Shown one piece after another: positions 8,962-17,584 of a DNA stretch of 64,000 nucleotides (its first letter is position 1; each line of letters starts with the position of its first letter). The stretch is from Streptomyces sp. NBC_00443 (GTDB lineage Bacteria > Actinomycetota > Actinomycetes > Streptomycetales > Streptomycetaceae), in contig NZ_CP107917.1 in assembly GCF_036014175.1 (NCBI RefSeq), positions 124,001-188,000 of the forward strand, given 5' to 3'. Made by a program: the position numbers and the translations under genes. Below the pieces are notes generated by a model. It did not search any database and was not told the DNA's origin. It saw nothing but the letters and a program-made list of their open reading frames with translations.

Positions 8962-10563
8962 ATGCGCAGCAGACCGTACAAGGGCCTGGTCGCCGTAGCG
9001 GCCGCAGCGGCCCTGACCGCCACCGCGTGCACCGCCCAGAACGAAGCACAGCAAAAGCCCAAGGAAAAGACCGCCCTCTTCAAGCCCGGCTCGGACATCA
9101 GCTACCAGAAGTACGGCAAGAACTACCCGGCGACGAAGGTCAAGGACGTCCCCGGCTCCTGCAGCTACGAGTCGATCAGCCGCAAGGACTACTCCGGGCA
9201 GACGCTGAAGATCATCAGCCATGCCGTCCCGGTCATCGGTGAGCCGACGCAACTGCACGCCAAGCAGTTCGAGGAAATCACCGGCGGCAAGGTCGAGGTG
9301 GTCAACGTCCCCTTCGGCGAGCTGCACCAGAAGATCCTCACACCGCTCCAGGCGGGCCAGCCGGCGTACGACGTCATGTTCTACCCGTCCCTGTGGATCG
9401 GCGACCTGGCCCCGTACCTGGCACCGGTGCCGGAGAAGTACCTGAACACCACCGGCATGCAGGACGTCACCGCGGCCTACATGGACGTGGCGACCTGGGA
9501 CGGCAAGGTCGTGCAGTACCCGGTGGACGGCGACCGGCACTACCTCAAGATCCGCGCCGATGTGCTGAAGGACCCCAAGTGGCAGGCACAGTACGAGACG
9601 GCCACGGGCAAGGACCTGAAGGTCCCCACCACATGGGCCGAATACCAGGACATAGCCGAGGCCTTCAGCGGCAAGGACTTCGACGGCGACGGCAAGAAGA
9701 ACTACGGGAGCGCCGAGGTCACCAAGCGCGATGACCTGACGTTCTCCGCGTTCATCAGCCGGGCGGCGCCGTACGTGAAGAATCCGGACGTCAAGGGCGG
9801 TGTCTTCTTCGACGAAGAGACCATGAAGCCGCTGATCAACACGCCCGGCTTCGTCCGCGCCCTGCAGGACATGGTCAAGGCCAAGTCCACCTGGGCACCC
9901 GGCGGCGCCAACTTCGGCCTGGGAGACGAGATCTTCTCCTTCGGCGGCGGCCAGACGCTGATGTCCTACTCCTGGGACGACGCCTTCATCCAGGCCCAGC
10001 AGCCGGACAGCAGAATCCGCAACACGGTTGAGGCGGCGCCGCTGCCGGGCTCCACGGAGGTCTACAACCGCACCACGAAGTCGTGGGACAAGAAGGCGAA
10101 CCAGGCGGCCTACTTCACCTGGGGATGGACGTCCGCGGTGGCCAAGGCGTCCAGCCACCAGGAGATGGCCTTCGACTACCTGTGCTTCTTCAGCAACGAG
10201 GCCAACACCGCTCTCGACCTGACCATCGGACGTTTCGGCGTCAACCCCTACCGCATCTCCCACTTCGCCCCGGAGTTCTGGGAGAAGCAGGGCTGGGACA
10301 AGGACGTCGCCAAGGCGTACGTGGACACGCTCTCCGGCATGGAAGAGAACCCCAACCGCGTCTTCGACCTGCGTGTCCCCGGTGTCAACCAGTACATGTC
10401 CGCGCTGGCCAACGGAGTCGCCGCGGCGCTGGCGGGCCAGGAGTCCGCGCAGCGGGCGCTGGACGGCGTGGCCGGGGAATGGGCCAAGATCACCGACCAG
10501 ATCGGCAAGGACAAGGTCCGAAGCGCCTATCGCAACGTGGTCGCGCTCGAGGACGAGTCCTGA
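8962..10563 (+). CDS. Large solute-binding lipoprotein of a carbohydrate/polyol ABC importer
   Basis: This 533-residue lipoprotein has a signal peptide with lipobox LTATAC, placing the lipidated cysteine at residue 23. The mature part follows the family-1 binding-protein plan: TLKIISHAVPVIGE, then KQFEEITGGKVEVVNVPFGELHQKIL and an AGQPAYDVMFYPSLWIGDLAPYL segment. It is longer than sugar-binding proteins of the usual 420-450 residues and nearer to the glycerol-binding GlpV type. It starts 18 bases after the restored stop of the dehydrogenase, with AGGAG before the ATG. It would capture substrate outside the cell and deliver it to the two permeases that follow. Confidence 0.9.
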   Translation: MRSRPYKGLVAVAAAAALTATACTAQNEAQQKPKEKTALFKPGSDISYQKYGKNYPATKVKDVPGSCSYESISRKDYSGQTLKIISHAVPVIGEPTQLHAKQFEEITGGKVEVVNVPFGELHQKILTPLQAGQPAYDVMFYPSLWIGDLAPYLAPVPEKYLNTTGMQDVTAAYMDVATWDGKVVQYPVDGDRHYLKIRADVLKDPKWQAQYETATGKDLKVPTTWAEYQDIAEAFSGKDFDGDGKKNYGSAEVTKRDDLTFSAFISRAAPYVKNPDVKGGVFFDEETMKPLINTPGFVRALQDMVKAKSTWAPGGANFGLGDEIFSFGGGQTLMSYSWDDAFIQAQQPDSRIRNTVEAAPLPGSTEVYNRTTKSWDKKANQAAYFTWGWTSAVAKASSHQEMAFDYLCFFSNEANTALDLTIGRFGVNPYRISHFAPEFWEKQGWDKDVAKAYVDTLSGMEENPNRVFDLRVPGVNQYMSALANGVAAALAGQESAQRALDGVAGEWAKITDQIGKDKVRSAYRNVVALEDES

Positions 10564-10644
10564 TCCGAACGCAGGGCGCCCCGGATGGCCGGACCGCACC
10601 GGCCGGTCACCCGGGGACTCCCGCTTCCTTCCGCAAGGAGACCC

Positions 10645-11523
10645 ATGGACGGCCTGCGCCGGCACAAGAGCATGTTCCTGCTGCCGGGACTGCTCACGCT
10701 CTTCCTGATCATCATTTTCCCGCTGCTGTTCACCATCCGCGTCAGCTTCTCCGGCTGGAACGTCAGCAACCCTCAGATGGACTTCATCGGAGGGGGCAAC
10801 TACACCGCGATGCTGGACGACAGCCGCTTCTGGTCCTCCATCACCCGGCTGATCCTGCTAGCGGGCGGCACGGTCCTGATCCAGTACCTCATCGGCTTCG
10901 GCATGGCCCTGTTGGTCTGGCGCGAGGCACGCGGCCGCAGATTCTGGCGGGTGCTCTTTCTCGTCCCCATGATGACCACGCCCGTAGTGATGGCCGCCAT
11001 CTGGCAGACGATCTTCCATGAGTCGCTGGGCCCGGTGAACGACCTCCTGGGGATGCTGGGCCTGACGAAGATTCCCTGGCTCACCGAGTCCGGACCGGCC
11101 CTGTTCGCGCTGATGACCGTCGAGGTCTGGCAGTGGACCCCCTTCATGTTCCTGTTGCTGCTGGCCGGCCTGCTCAGCCTTCCCAAGGAACCGTTCATGG
11201 CGGCCGCGATCGACGGCGCCGGTACCTGGCGCACCTTCTGGAAGGTGACCTTCCCGCTGATGGCACCGGTCTCGGTGGCGGCGGTCATCATCCGGCTGAT
11301 CGAGGCGTCCAAGCTCTCCGACAGCGTCTACGTCCTGACGTCCGGCGGGCCGGGGTCCTCCACGGAGACCCCGGGCTACTACCTCTACATCCAGGGCCTC
11401 CGCGATCAGCAGACCGGCTACAGCGGGGCGATGTCCCTGACCTACCTCGTTCTGATGATCGTCACGCTCACGGTCGTCGCCGCCCTGCTCACCAGGGCCC
11501 TCAAGCTGAAGGGGGACTCATGA
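10645..11523 (+). CDS. ABC transporter permease, first subunit
   Basis: A 292-residue MalF/UgpA-type inner-membrane permease with six predicted helices. The first is FLLPGLLTLFLIIIFPLLF. The cytosolic EAA loop contacting the ATPase is EPFMAAAIDGAGTWRTFWKVTFPL. The start at 10645 has AAGGAG five bases upstream; the longer frame from 10585 lacks a site and reads as leader sequence. The stop overlaps the ATG of the next permease gene (ATGA), so translation is coupled. Confidence 0.9.
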   Translation: MDGLRRHKSMFLLPGLLTLFLIIIFPLLFTIRVSFSGWNVSNPQMDFIGGGNYTAMLDDSRFWSSITRLILLAGGTVLIQYLIGFGMALLVWREARGRRFWRVLFLVPMMTTPVVMAAIWQTIFHESLGPVNDLLGMLGLTKIPWLTESGPALFALMTVEVWQWTPFMFLLLLAGLLSLPKEPFMAAAIDGAGTWRTFWKVTFPLMAPVSVAAVIIRLIEASKLSDSVYVLTSGGPGSSTETPGYYLYIQGLRDQQTGYSGAMSLTYLVLMIVTLTVVAALLTRALKLKGDS

Positions 11524-12365
11524 GGTCGCGCCTTTATCCCGTATTCAAGTACACCGTGATCGCCCTGTGGGCCTGCTTCGTCGCGGGACCGTTCTTCTGG
11601 GCGATGACGACCAGCTTCAAGAACGCCAACGCCGTCCAAGGCGGTGCCACTTACCTCCCCTGGGCGCAGTACGAGCCCACCCTCACCGGCTGGCGCAACA
11701 TCTTCGGCGGAGCCGGCGGCATCGATGTGATCGATCCCTTCATCAACAGTGCCGTCGTCACCATCGCCGCGTCCGCCATCAGCCTGGCCCTCGGGTCACT
11801 GGCCGCCTACGCACTGTCCCGGTACCGGTTCAAGCTGGGCTTCATCAAGAACAGCGACATCGTCTTCTTCTTCGTCTCCCAGCGGATCATGCCGCCCGTC
11901 GTCCTGGTGATCCCCTTCTTCTACCTCCTGCAGTGGGGCGGCCTGCTGGACACCATCGCGGGCCTGGTCATCGTGACGGTCGCGCTCCTGCTGCCCATCG
12001 CGGTCTGGGTGATGGTGGACTTCTTCAACGGCATCCCCCGGGAGATCGACGAGATGGCGATGCTGGAGGGCTGCCCGCCGTTCCAGACCTTCGTACGAGC
12101 GATCCTGCCGAACTCCCTGCCCGGGCTGACCGTCGCGGCCATGTTCTGCGCCGTGTTCGGCTGGAACGACTTCTTCTTCGCCTTCCGGCTGACCTTCACC
12201 GAGGTCCAGACGCTGCCCCAGGCGGTCGTCGCCCTCAACTCCTCCATTCCACCGTGGTGGACGCTGTCGGCCGCCGCACTCTTCGGCGTGGCACCACTGA
12301 TCCTGCTCGCCCTCTGGGTGGAGCGCCTGCTGTCCAAGGGGAACCTGTCGGGAGCGGTCCGATGA
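11520..12365 (+). CDS. ABC transporter permease, second subunit
   Basis: A 281-residue MalG-type permease. It begins with a helix (VIALWACFVAGPFFWAMTTSF), has six predicted membrane segments, and carries an EAA loop of the form IDEMAMLEGCPPFQTFVRAILP. It overlaps both neighbours by four bases (ATGA at each end), which supports a single transcript and equal stoichiometry with the first permease. Together the pair forms the membrane channel of the importer. Confidence 0.9.
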   Translation: MRSRLYPVFKYTVIALWACFVAGPFFWAMTTSFKNANAVQGGATYLPWAQYEPTLTGWRNIFGGAGGIDVIDPFINSAVVTIAASAISLALGSLAAYALSRYRFKLGFIKNSDIVFFFVSQRIMPPVVLVIPFFYLLQWGGLLDTIAGLVIVTVALLLPIAVWVMVDFFNGIPREIDEMAMLEGCPPFQTFVRAILPNSLPGLTVAAMFCAVFGWNDFFFAFRLTFTEVQTLPQAVVALNSSIPPWWTLSAAALFGVAPLILLALWVERLLSKGNLSGAVR

Positions 12366-13450
12366 ATCTCAACGCCACTGATCTGTGCCTGACCGTCGAC
12401 GGCGTCGATCACCTCAAGAACGTGACCGCAACCTTCCAGCCTGGACGGCTCCACACCGTCATCGGCCGGACGATGGCCGGGAAGACGACGCTGCTGCGGG
12501 CCCTGGCCGGCCTGCAGAACGTGGACTCCGGCTCCCTGACCCGGGCGGGAGCCGACTTCCGGAAGACTCCGGTGTGGCGGCGCGACACCGCCATGGTCTA
12601 CCAGCAGTTCATCAACTACCCGCATCTCAACGTGTACGACAACGTGGCCTTCCCGCTGAAGCGGGCCGGGCTGTCACGCGACGAGATCCGGCACAGGGTG
12701 CGGCAGAGCCTGGCGAGCGTGGGCCTCACGGACTTCGAGAAGCGCAAGCCCGCCCAGCTCTCCGGCGGCCAGCAGCAGCGCGTCGCGATGGCTCGCGCCC
12801 TGGCCCGCGGTACCGGAATCCTCCTGCTCGACGAGCCACTGGCGAACCTGGACTACAAGTTGCGCGAACAGCTGCGCGACGAGTTCAAGGCCCTTTTCTC
12901 GGACCAGGGGGACACGATCGTCATCTACACGACCACCGAACCCGCCGAGGCGATGATGCTCGGTGACGTGGTCCTCGTCATGCACGAGGGGCGGATCCTC
13001 CAGACGGGCACCCCTCAGGAGGTCTTCGAACGCCCGGCGACCACCACCGTGGCGTCCATCATCAACGACCCGCCCATGAACATCTTCGCTGGCCGGCTCG
13101 AGGGCGGCCAGGTCGCGGTGGCCGGCTTCCAGGCCACGCACGTCTCCGCGCACCTGGCCAACCTGCCCGACGGTGCCTACCAGTTCGGCCTGCGCGCCAC
13201 CGACGTCAGCCTGGCTTCAAGCGGTGTCGAGGGCGAGGTCACCTTCGTCGAGATCTCCGGCTCCGAGACCTTCGTCCATGCGGTCGTCGGCGAGACCCCC
13301 TTCGTCGTACAGATGGAGGGCATCCACGACGTCGCCCTCGGCGACCTGATCAGACTCCGGCTCCGTCCCGACCGGCTGTTCGCCTTCGACGAGCAGGGGG
13401 CGCTCGTGCAAACACCTTCGTACGATCTCGCTTCAGTGGAAGGCCGTTGA
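12362..13450 (+). CDS. ABC ATPase, GlpS-like, degenerate P-loop and no switch histidine
   Basis: A 362-residue MalK/UgpC-like ATPase with a C-terminal regulatory (TOBE-like) region. The signature LSGGQQQR and Walker B LLLDEP are canonical. The P-loop reads GRTMAGKT (35-42), where the fourth position is Met rather than Gly. Where most members have a histidine in VTHD, this one reads [11 protein letters not shown], so the switch histidine is absent. These changes resemble GlpS of the rhizobial glycerol importer (family knowledge). It pairs with a different ATPase encoded next to it. It overlaps the upstream permease gene by ATGA. Confidence 0.9.
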   Translation: MNLNATDLCLTVDGVDHLKNVTATFQPGRLHTVIGRTMAGKTTLLRALAGLQNVDSGSLTRAGADFRKTPVWRRDTAMVYQQFINYPHLNVYDNVAFPLKRAGLSRDEIRHRVRQSLASVGLTDFEKRKPAQLSGGQQQRVAMARALARGTGILLLDEPLANLDYKLREQLRDEFKALFSDQGDTIVIYTTTEPAEAMMLGDVVLVMHEGRILQTGTPQEVFERPATTTVASIINDPPMNIFAGRLEGGQVAVAGFQATHVSAHLANLPDGAYQFGLRATDVSLASSGVEGEVTFVEISGSETFVHAVVGETPFVVQMEGIHDVALGDLIRLRLRPDRLFAFDEQGALVQTPSYDLASVEGR

Positions 13451-13451
13451 T

Positions 13452-14530
13452 ATGGCGCAGTTGGACATCGTCGACGTCGGGCACGCGTACGCGCCGGGTG
13501 CCGAGGAGGAGCGGTGGGCTCTCAAGCCGCTGAAGCTGACCTTCGAGTCCGGCAAGACCTACGCGCTGGTCGGACCCTCGGGCTGCGGCAAGACAACCTT
13601 GCTGAACATCCTGTCCGGCCTGGTCAGACCATCCCGGGGGCGGGTGCTGTTCGACGGCGTCGATGTCACCGCCCTGCCCACCAAGGCGCGCAACATCGCC
13701 CAGGTCTTCCAGTTCCCCGTCATCTACAAGTCGATGACGGTCTACGACAACCTCGCCTTCCCGCTGCAGTGCCGGCGCTGGGCCAAGGCGAGGACCGACG
13801 CCAAGGTCCGGCAGGTCGCCGAGGCCCTGGACCTGCAAGACCGGCTGGGGCAGTCCGCACGCGGGCTCACCGCCGACGACAAGCAGCTGATCTCACTCGG
13901 CCGCGGCCTGGTCCGTGACGACGTGGCTGCCGTCCTGATGGACGAGCCGCTCACCGTGATCGACCCGCAGCTGAAACACTCGCTGCGGCGCAAGATCCGA
14001 GAGATCACCGAGCAGTTCCGACCCACGGTGATCTATGTGACGCACGACCAGTACGAGGCGATGAGCTTTGCGCAGGAACTGCTCGTCATGAAAGACGGCC
14101 GCGCCGTGCAGCAAGGCACCCCTGAGCAGCTGTTCGAGGCGCCGTCCTCCACGTACGTCGGCTACTTCATCGGCTCGCCGGCGATGAACTTCCTGACCGT
14201 GGACCGCAGCGACGGGCCCTTGGCGCTGGGCGGCCTGCCGCTGTCCGGCGCCTGGGACATCCCCGGAGCACGGCCGAGATCCAGGTCGGCGTACGGCCCG
14301 AATACGTCAAGATAGTCACGGAGCCCGGCCCCAACACCTTCCCCGGCCGGCTGCGGGGCGTCAGCGACCACGGCGCGCAGCGCGTCCTCGAGGTCGAGGT
14401 CGCCGGGCAGCCTGTCAGGGCCAAGACGCCGCGAGAGGACGGAGTTCCGGTCGGCGAGGACGTCCTCGTGCACCTGCCGCGCGCAAAGGTACTTCCGTAC
14501 GCGGACGGTAAGTTGGTACTCCGCGCGTAA
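13452..14530 (+). CDS. ABC ATPase, GlpT-like, no LSGGQ signature, frameshifted 3' end
   Basis: This second MalK-like ATPase has a canonical P-loop (GPSGCGKT), Walker B (VLMDEPLTVIDP) and switch histidine (YVTHDQYEAM). In place of LSGGQ it has GLTADDKQLISLGRGLVR, as in GlpT-type subunits. As sequenced the frame stops at 14315 after an odd tail. Inserting one base near 14266 restores EIQVGVRPEYVKIVTEPG and a TOBE-like domain to the TAA at 14528-14530, for about 359 residues. The gene begins one base after the previous stop. The missing signature complements the defective P-loop and switch of its partner, so only one composite ATP site would be catalytic. Confidence 0.82.
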
Positions 14531-14647
14531 CGATGCGCCTGCCGGCGCCACGACACGTTCGGTGTCGCGAAGTCCGCAAGCATGCACTGGCAAGGGAGCT
14601 CATACGATCCTTTCGTCACGAGTCCTGATCGCGCGGCCGGAACGCGT

Positions 14648-15376
14648 GTGTTGAGCGGACAGGTTGGTGACGCGGCTGGCTGGGGTGTGGCCGCTGATTC
14701 CGGTGTGGGGTCGGTGGTAGTTGTACCAGTCCAGCCAGTCGGGAAAGGCGGCTTGGCGTTCGGCGTCTGAGGTGTAGGGCCGGTGATAGGCCCATTCGTC
14801 GAGCAGAGTTCGGTGGAAGCGTTCGTCTCTGCCGTTGGTCTGCGGACGCCAAGGCCGTGTCCAGCGCGGACTGATGCCCAGCTCGTGTCAGGTCTGCCGC
14901 CAGGTGTTCTTGGTGTAGGCCCAGGCGTTGTCGGTCAGGACGCGTTCGACGGTGACGTTGTGTGCGGCGAACCAGGCGGTGGCCCGGGTGAGGAAGCCTG
15001 CGCAGGTCGGGGCGGTCTCGTCGGGCAGTCTTCGGTGTAGGCCAGGCGGGAATGGTCGTCCAGAGCAGTGTGCAGGTAGGCGTAGCCGGTGCCGGTCCTG
15101 TTGCGTCGGCCTTCCGCGCGTCCTTGGGTGCGGTGCCCGCCGCCGTCGGGGATGCGGCCGAGCTTCTTGACGTCGATGTGGACCAGTTCGCCGGGCCGGG
15201 AGCGTTCGTAGCGGCGGACAGGCTCGCTGGTGGCCCGGTCCGGCGCGGCCAGGACGGGCAGGCCGTGACGCTTGAGGACGCGGTGGGCGGTGGTCGCTGC
15301 GATCCGGGTGCGGGCGGCCAGCCGAAGTGGTCCGATGCGCTGCTCGCGCCGTATCCGCACCACCTTCAACGACCAA
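14648..15376 (-). pseudogene. IS481-type transposase remnant
   Basis: The - strand encodes the core and C-terminus of an IS481-like DDE transposase: RPGELVHIDVKKLGRIPDGG, then YLHTALDDHSRLAYTE, then VERVLTDNAWAYTKNTW, then RPWRPQTNGRDERFHRTLLD and a final RPHTGISGHTPASRVTNL. The N-terminal helix-turn-helix region is lost at about 15370. A frameshift lies near 15030 and a TGA replaces an expected cysteine codon at about 14886. The three catalytic acidic residues are still recognisable, but the gene cannot be functional. Confidence 0.85.
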
Positions 15377-15468
15377 GGTCTCCCGTGATCACGCGCTGCT
15401 CCCGACCTCGGGCGCGATGCAGAGGACTTCTCGACGACACGGCGCGAGGGAAATGAACGGGGATTGAA

Positions 15469-15738
15469 GTGAGCGGGGACTTCAGGACAGCCACGATGGA
15501 ACCAAGCCCGGTGGGTGAAGACAACACAGCACCGGGGAGCCGGGTCATGCAGACCACGGTGGCGGGTGCGAACACGTCCATGTTCAGGGTCGAGCCGGGC
15601 CCGGATCCCACCGACGAGGCCCGGCTCGCCCTGATCGACCTCGACGTCAAACGACCCGAGCTGCGCGGGCACCTTCTGCGCTGGAGCGAGGACGCGAAGG
15701 CGTGGCCCCCGGTCCCCGACACCCCCGGCGACAGCTGA
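15469..15738 (+). CDS. Small hypothetical protein
   Basis: An 89-residue frame starting GTG, with hydrophilic sequence and a compact acidic middle (PDPTDEARLALIDLDVKRPE) and no recognised domain. It lies between two pseudogenes and has no strong ribosome-binding site. It may be a fragment of a larger accessory protein. It is preferred over the antisense frame because its composition is closer to native coding sequence. Confidence 0.3.
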   Translation: MSGDFRTATMEPSPVGEDNTAPGSRVMQTTVAGANTSMFRVEPGPDPTDEARLALIDLDVKRPELRGHLLRWSEDAKAWPPVPDTPGDS

Positions 15739-15767
15739 CGTGTTCGAAGACAAATTGTCTCGGGTCA

Positions 15768-15913
15768 GGTCAGGCGCACCGGGTAGCCCGACTCCACACC
15801 GTCGATGGCCGTACTGGACGTTACCCAGAGACTGGTGAGCTTCTCGCCCGCCGGGATCTGGAACACGCCATGCACCGCCCCTTGCTGCCCGGGTTGATGC
15901 CGTAGGTCCAGAG
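15768..15913 (-). pseudogene. C-terminal fragment of a secreted DUF4352-like protein (tentative)
   Basis: The - strand reads GAVHGVFQIPAGEKLTSLWV, then a short tail ending SGYPVRLT and a stop at about 15768. The pattern of a beta-strand followed by 'VP-G-K-TS' resembles the end of telokin-like (DUF4352) lipoproteins. The 5' part is absent and the reading frame is entered from the helicase fragment. The assignment is weak. Confidence 0.3.
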
Positions 15914-16280
15914 TCAGCCAACGGGCTCGGGAACCAAGTCGAAGAAGCGGGCACGAGCGAGTTCCACGCCCACTTCGACGGACCCGGTCCGGCCATGACG
16001 GTTGTGCGGCACGAGGCGCTCGGCGCGGTGAACAGCCGGCTCGGGCAGTCCGTACCGCGGGAACAGGTCCCACCGGGTACAGCTCGGGATCGGGTGAACG
16101 TTCGTAGCGGCCCGTGCGGTGCTGAGGGTCGTAGTAGGCGGGACGGTGCAGCAGGATCACCGCCTCCGCGTGGCTGAGCAGGGCCTCGCCCTGGCAGAGG
16201 TCGCTGAGCCGGGCCGACCAATCGCCATAACTGCGGTCACATCCCAGCTCGGAGATCCCACCGGTCAGGCTGCCAGTCAT
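15914..16280 (-). pseudogene. DnaB-like replicative helicase, C-terminal fragment
   Basis: The - strand preserves the end of a RecA-fold helicase domain. It reads SDLCQGEALLSHAEAVILLH, then RPAYYDPQ, then after a frame change AERLVPHNRHGRTGSVEVGV, and ends at the stop in 15914-15916 after FFDLVPEPVG. Family members read 'SDLRESGxLEQDAD-VILLHR' and 'AKHRNGPTG-V-V-F' at the same places. The segment around 16030-16080 is out of frame. It is likely the remains of a plasmid- or phage-borne helicase gene, consistent with the neighbouring IS debris. Confidence 0.65.
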
Positions 16281-16383
16281 AGGACACGGTCTTAGCTAGG
16301 TGACCCAGGTCACACCAGGATCCTGTCAGCAATCGCGGTGCCGTCTCGTTCGAAGGGCACGCGAACGAGACAGGAGCGACACC

Positions 16384-17574
16384 ATGAAGCACCGCATCGT
16401 CGTACTCGGCGCCGGATATGCCGGGGCTTTCGCCGCCGGAAACCTGGCCCGCCGGCTCTCCCCCGCCGACGTCGAGATCACCGTCGTCAACGCCGTGCCT
16501 GACTTCGTTGAGCGGATGCGGCTCCACCAGCTCGCGATCGGCCAGGACCTCGCGTCCCGCAAGCTCGCCGACGTATTCGCGGGCACCGGGGTGCGGCTGC
16601 GCCTGGCGCTCGTCACCAGCGTCGACCCCGGGCGCAAGACCGTCGCCGTGACCGGCGAGGACGGCGACGGCGAACTCGCGTACGACACGCTTCTCTACGC
16701 GCTCGGCAGCTCCGTAGCCCACCATGGCGTCCCCGGCGTGGCCGAGTACGCCTTCGATGTGACCGGCCGGTCCTCGGCGCTGCGCCTGCGCGAGCGCTTG
16801 GCCGCACTGGGCGAGGGCGGCACCGTGCTGATCGTCGGTGAGGGGCTGACCGGCATCGAGACCGTCACCGAGTTCGCCGAGTCCCGGCCCGACCTCTCGG
16901 TCGCGCTCGCCGCCCGCGGTGAGCTGGGCGCCTGGCTCTCCCCGAAGGCGCGCCGTCACCTGCGCCGTGCCTTCGACCGGCTCGGCATCACCGTCCACGA
17001 GCACACTGGCATCGAAACCGTCGAGCCGGCACGGGCGATCGCCGCCGACGGTACGCCCATCCCCGCCGACGTGACCGTGTGGTCGGCCGGTTTCGCCGTG
17101 CACCCCCTCGCGGCCGCCAGCGGCCTGGAGATCGCCGAGACCGGCCAGATCGTCGTCGACCGCACCATGCGCTCGGTCTCCCACCCGGACGTCTACGCCG
17201 CCGGTGACTGCGCCTACGCCATCGGCGACAACGGCCGGCCGCTGCCGATGTCCTGCGCCTCGGCCGGCTTCACCAACATGCAGGCGACCGCCGCGATCAT
17301 CTCGCGCCTGACGGGCAGCGAGGTCCCGACCACCGGGCTGAAGTACCACGGCAACCACATCAGCCTCGGGCGGCGGGACGCAATCTTCCAGATGGTGGAC
17401 AGGGACGCCCGGTCGAAGTCCTGGTACCTGGGCGGCCGGACCGCCGCGCGGCTGAAGTCGGGCGTGCTCAAGGGGGCCGGGTGGGGCATCGCCCACCCCA
17501 CCTTCGGCATGCCGAAGCGCAAGCGCCGCCATGCCACCGCGCCTGACCGGGCCGGTGCCAGGGCTACTGCATAG
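16384..17574 (+). CDS. FAD-dependent NAD(P)H oxidoreductase (NDH-2-like)
   Basis: A 396-residue flavoprotein with two dinucleotide-binding folds. An N-terminal FAD motif (VVLGAGYAGAFAAGNLA) is followed by an NAD(P)H motif near residue 150 (VLIVGEGLTGIETVTEF) and the FAD-ribityl motif VYAAGDCAYA. The plan matches type-II NADH dehydrogenase-like disulfide-independent oxidoreductases. No membrane helix is seen, so any membrane association would be peripheral. The start has AGGAG upstream; the longer frame from 16300 has no site. It is followed after 10 bases by an ECF41 sigma factor gene, a pairing that is characteristic of that sigma family. Confidence 0.9.
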   Translation: MKHRIVVLGAGYAGAFAAGNLARRLSPADVEITVVNAVPDFVERMRLHQLAIGQDLASRKLADVFAGTGVRLRLALVTSVDPGRKTVAVTGEDGDGELAYDTLLYALGSSVAHHGVPGVAEYAFDVTGRSSALRLRERLAALGEGGTVLIVGEGLTGIETVTEFAESRPDLSVALAARGELGAWLSPKARRHLRRAFDRLGITVHEHTGIETVEPARAIAADGTPIPADVTVWSAGFAVHPLAAASGLEIAETGQIVVDRTMRSVSHPDVYAAGDCAYAIGDNGRPLPMSCASAGFTNMQATAAIISRLTGSEVPTTGLKYHGNHISLGRRDAIFQMVDRDARSKSWYLGGRTAARLKSGVLKGAGWGIAHPTFGMPKRKRRHATAPDRAGARATA

Positions 17575-17584
17575 GCTGTTCGGC

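Noticed and set aside
7817..9049. A long antisense frame over the dehydrogenase gene
   Set aside because: The + strand gene has clear zinc and nucleotide-binding motifs; the antisense frame has none.
8863..10665. A 600-codon antisense frame over the binding-protein gene
   Set aside because: Val/Leu/Gly-rich shadow with no recognisable motif.
14552..14568. Small hairpin CGACAC-GTTCG-GTGTCG after the restored ATPase stop
   Set aside because: The six-base stem is too weak to call a terminator with confidence.
14935..16221. A 428-codon - strand frame joining helicase and IS481 remnants
   Set aside because: It joins unrelated fragments in mixed frames. Only the pieces with family motifs are meaningful.
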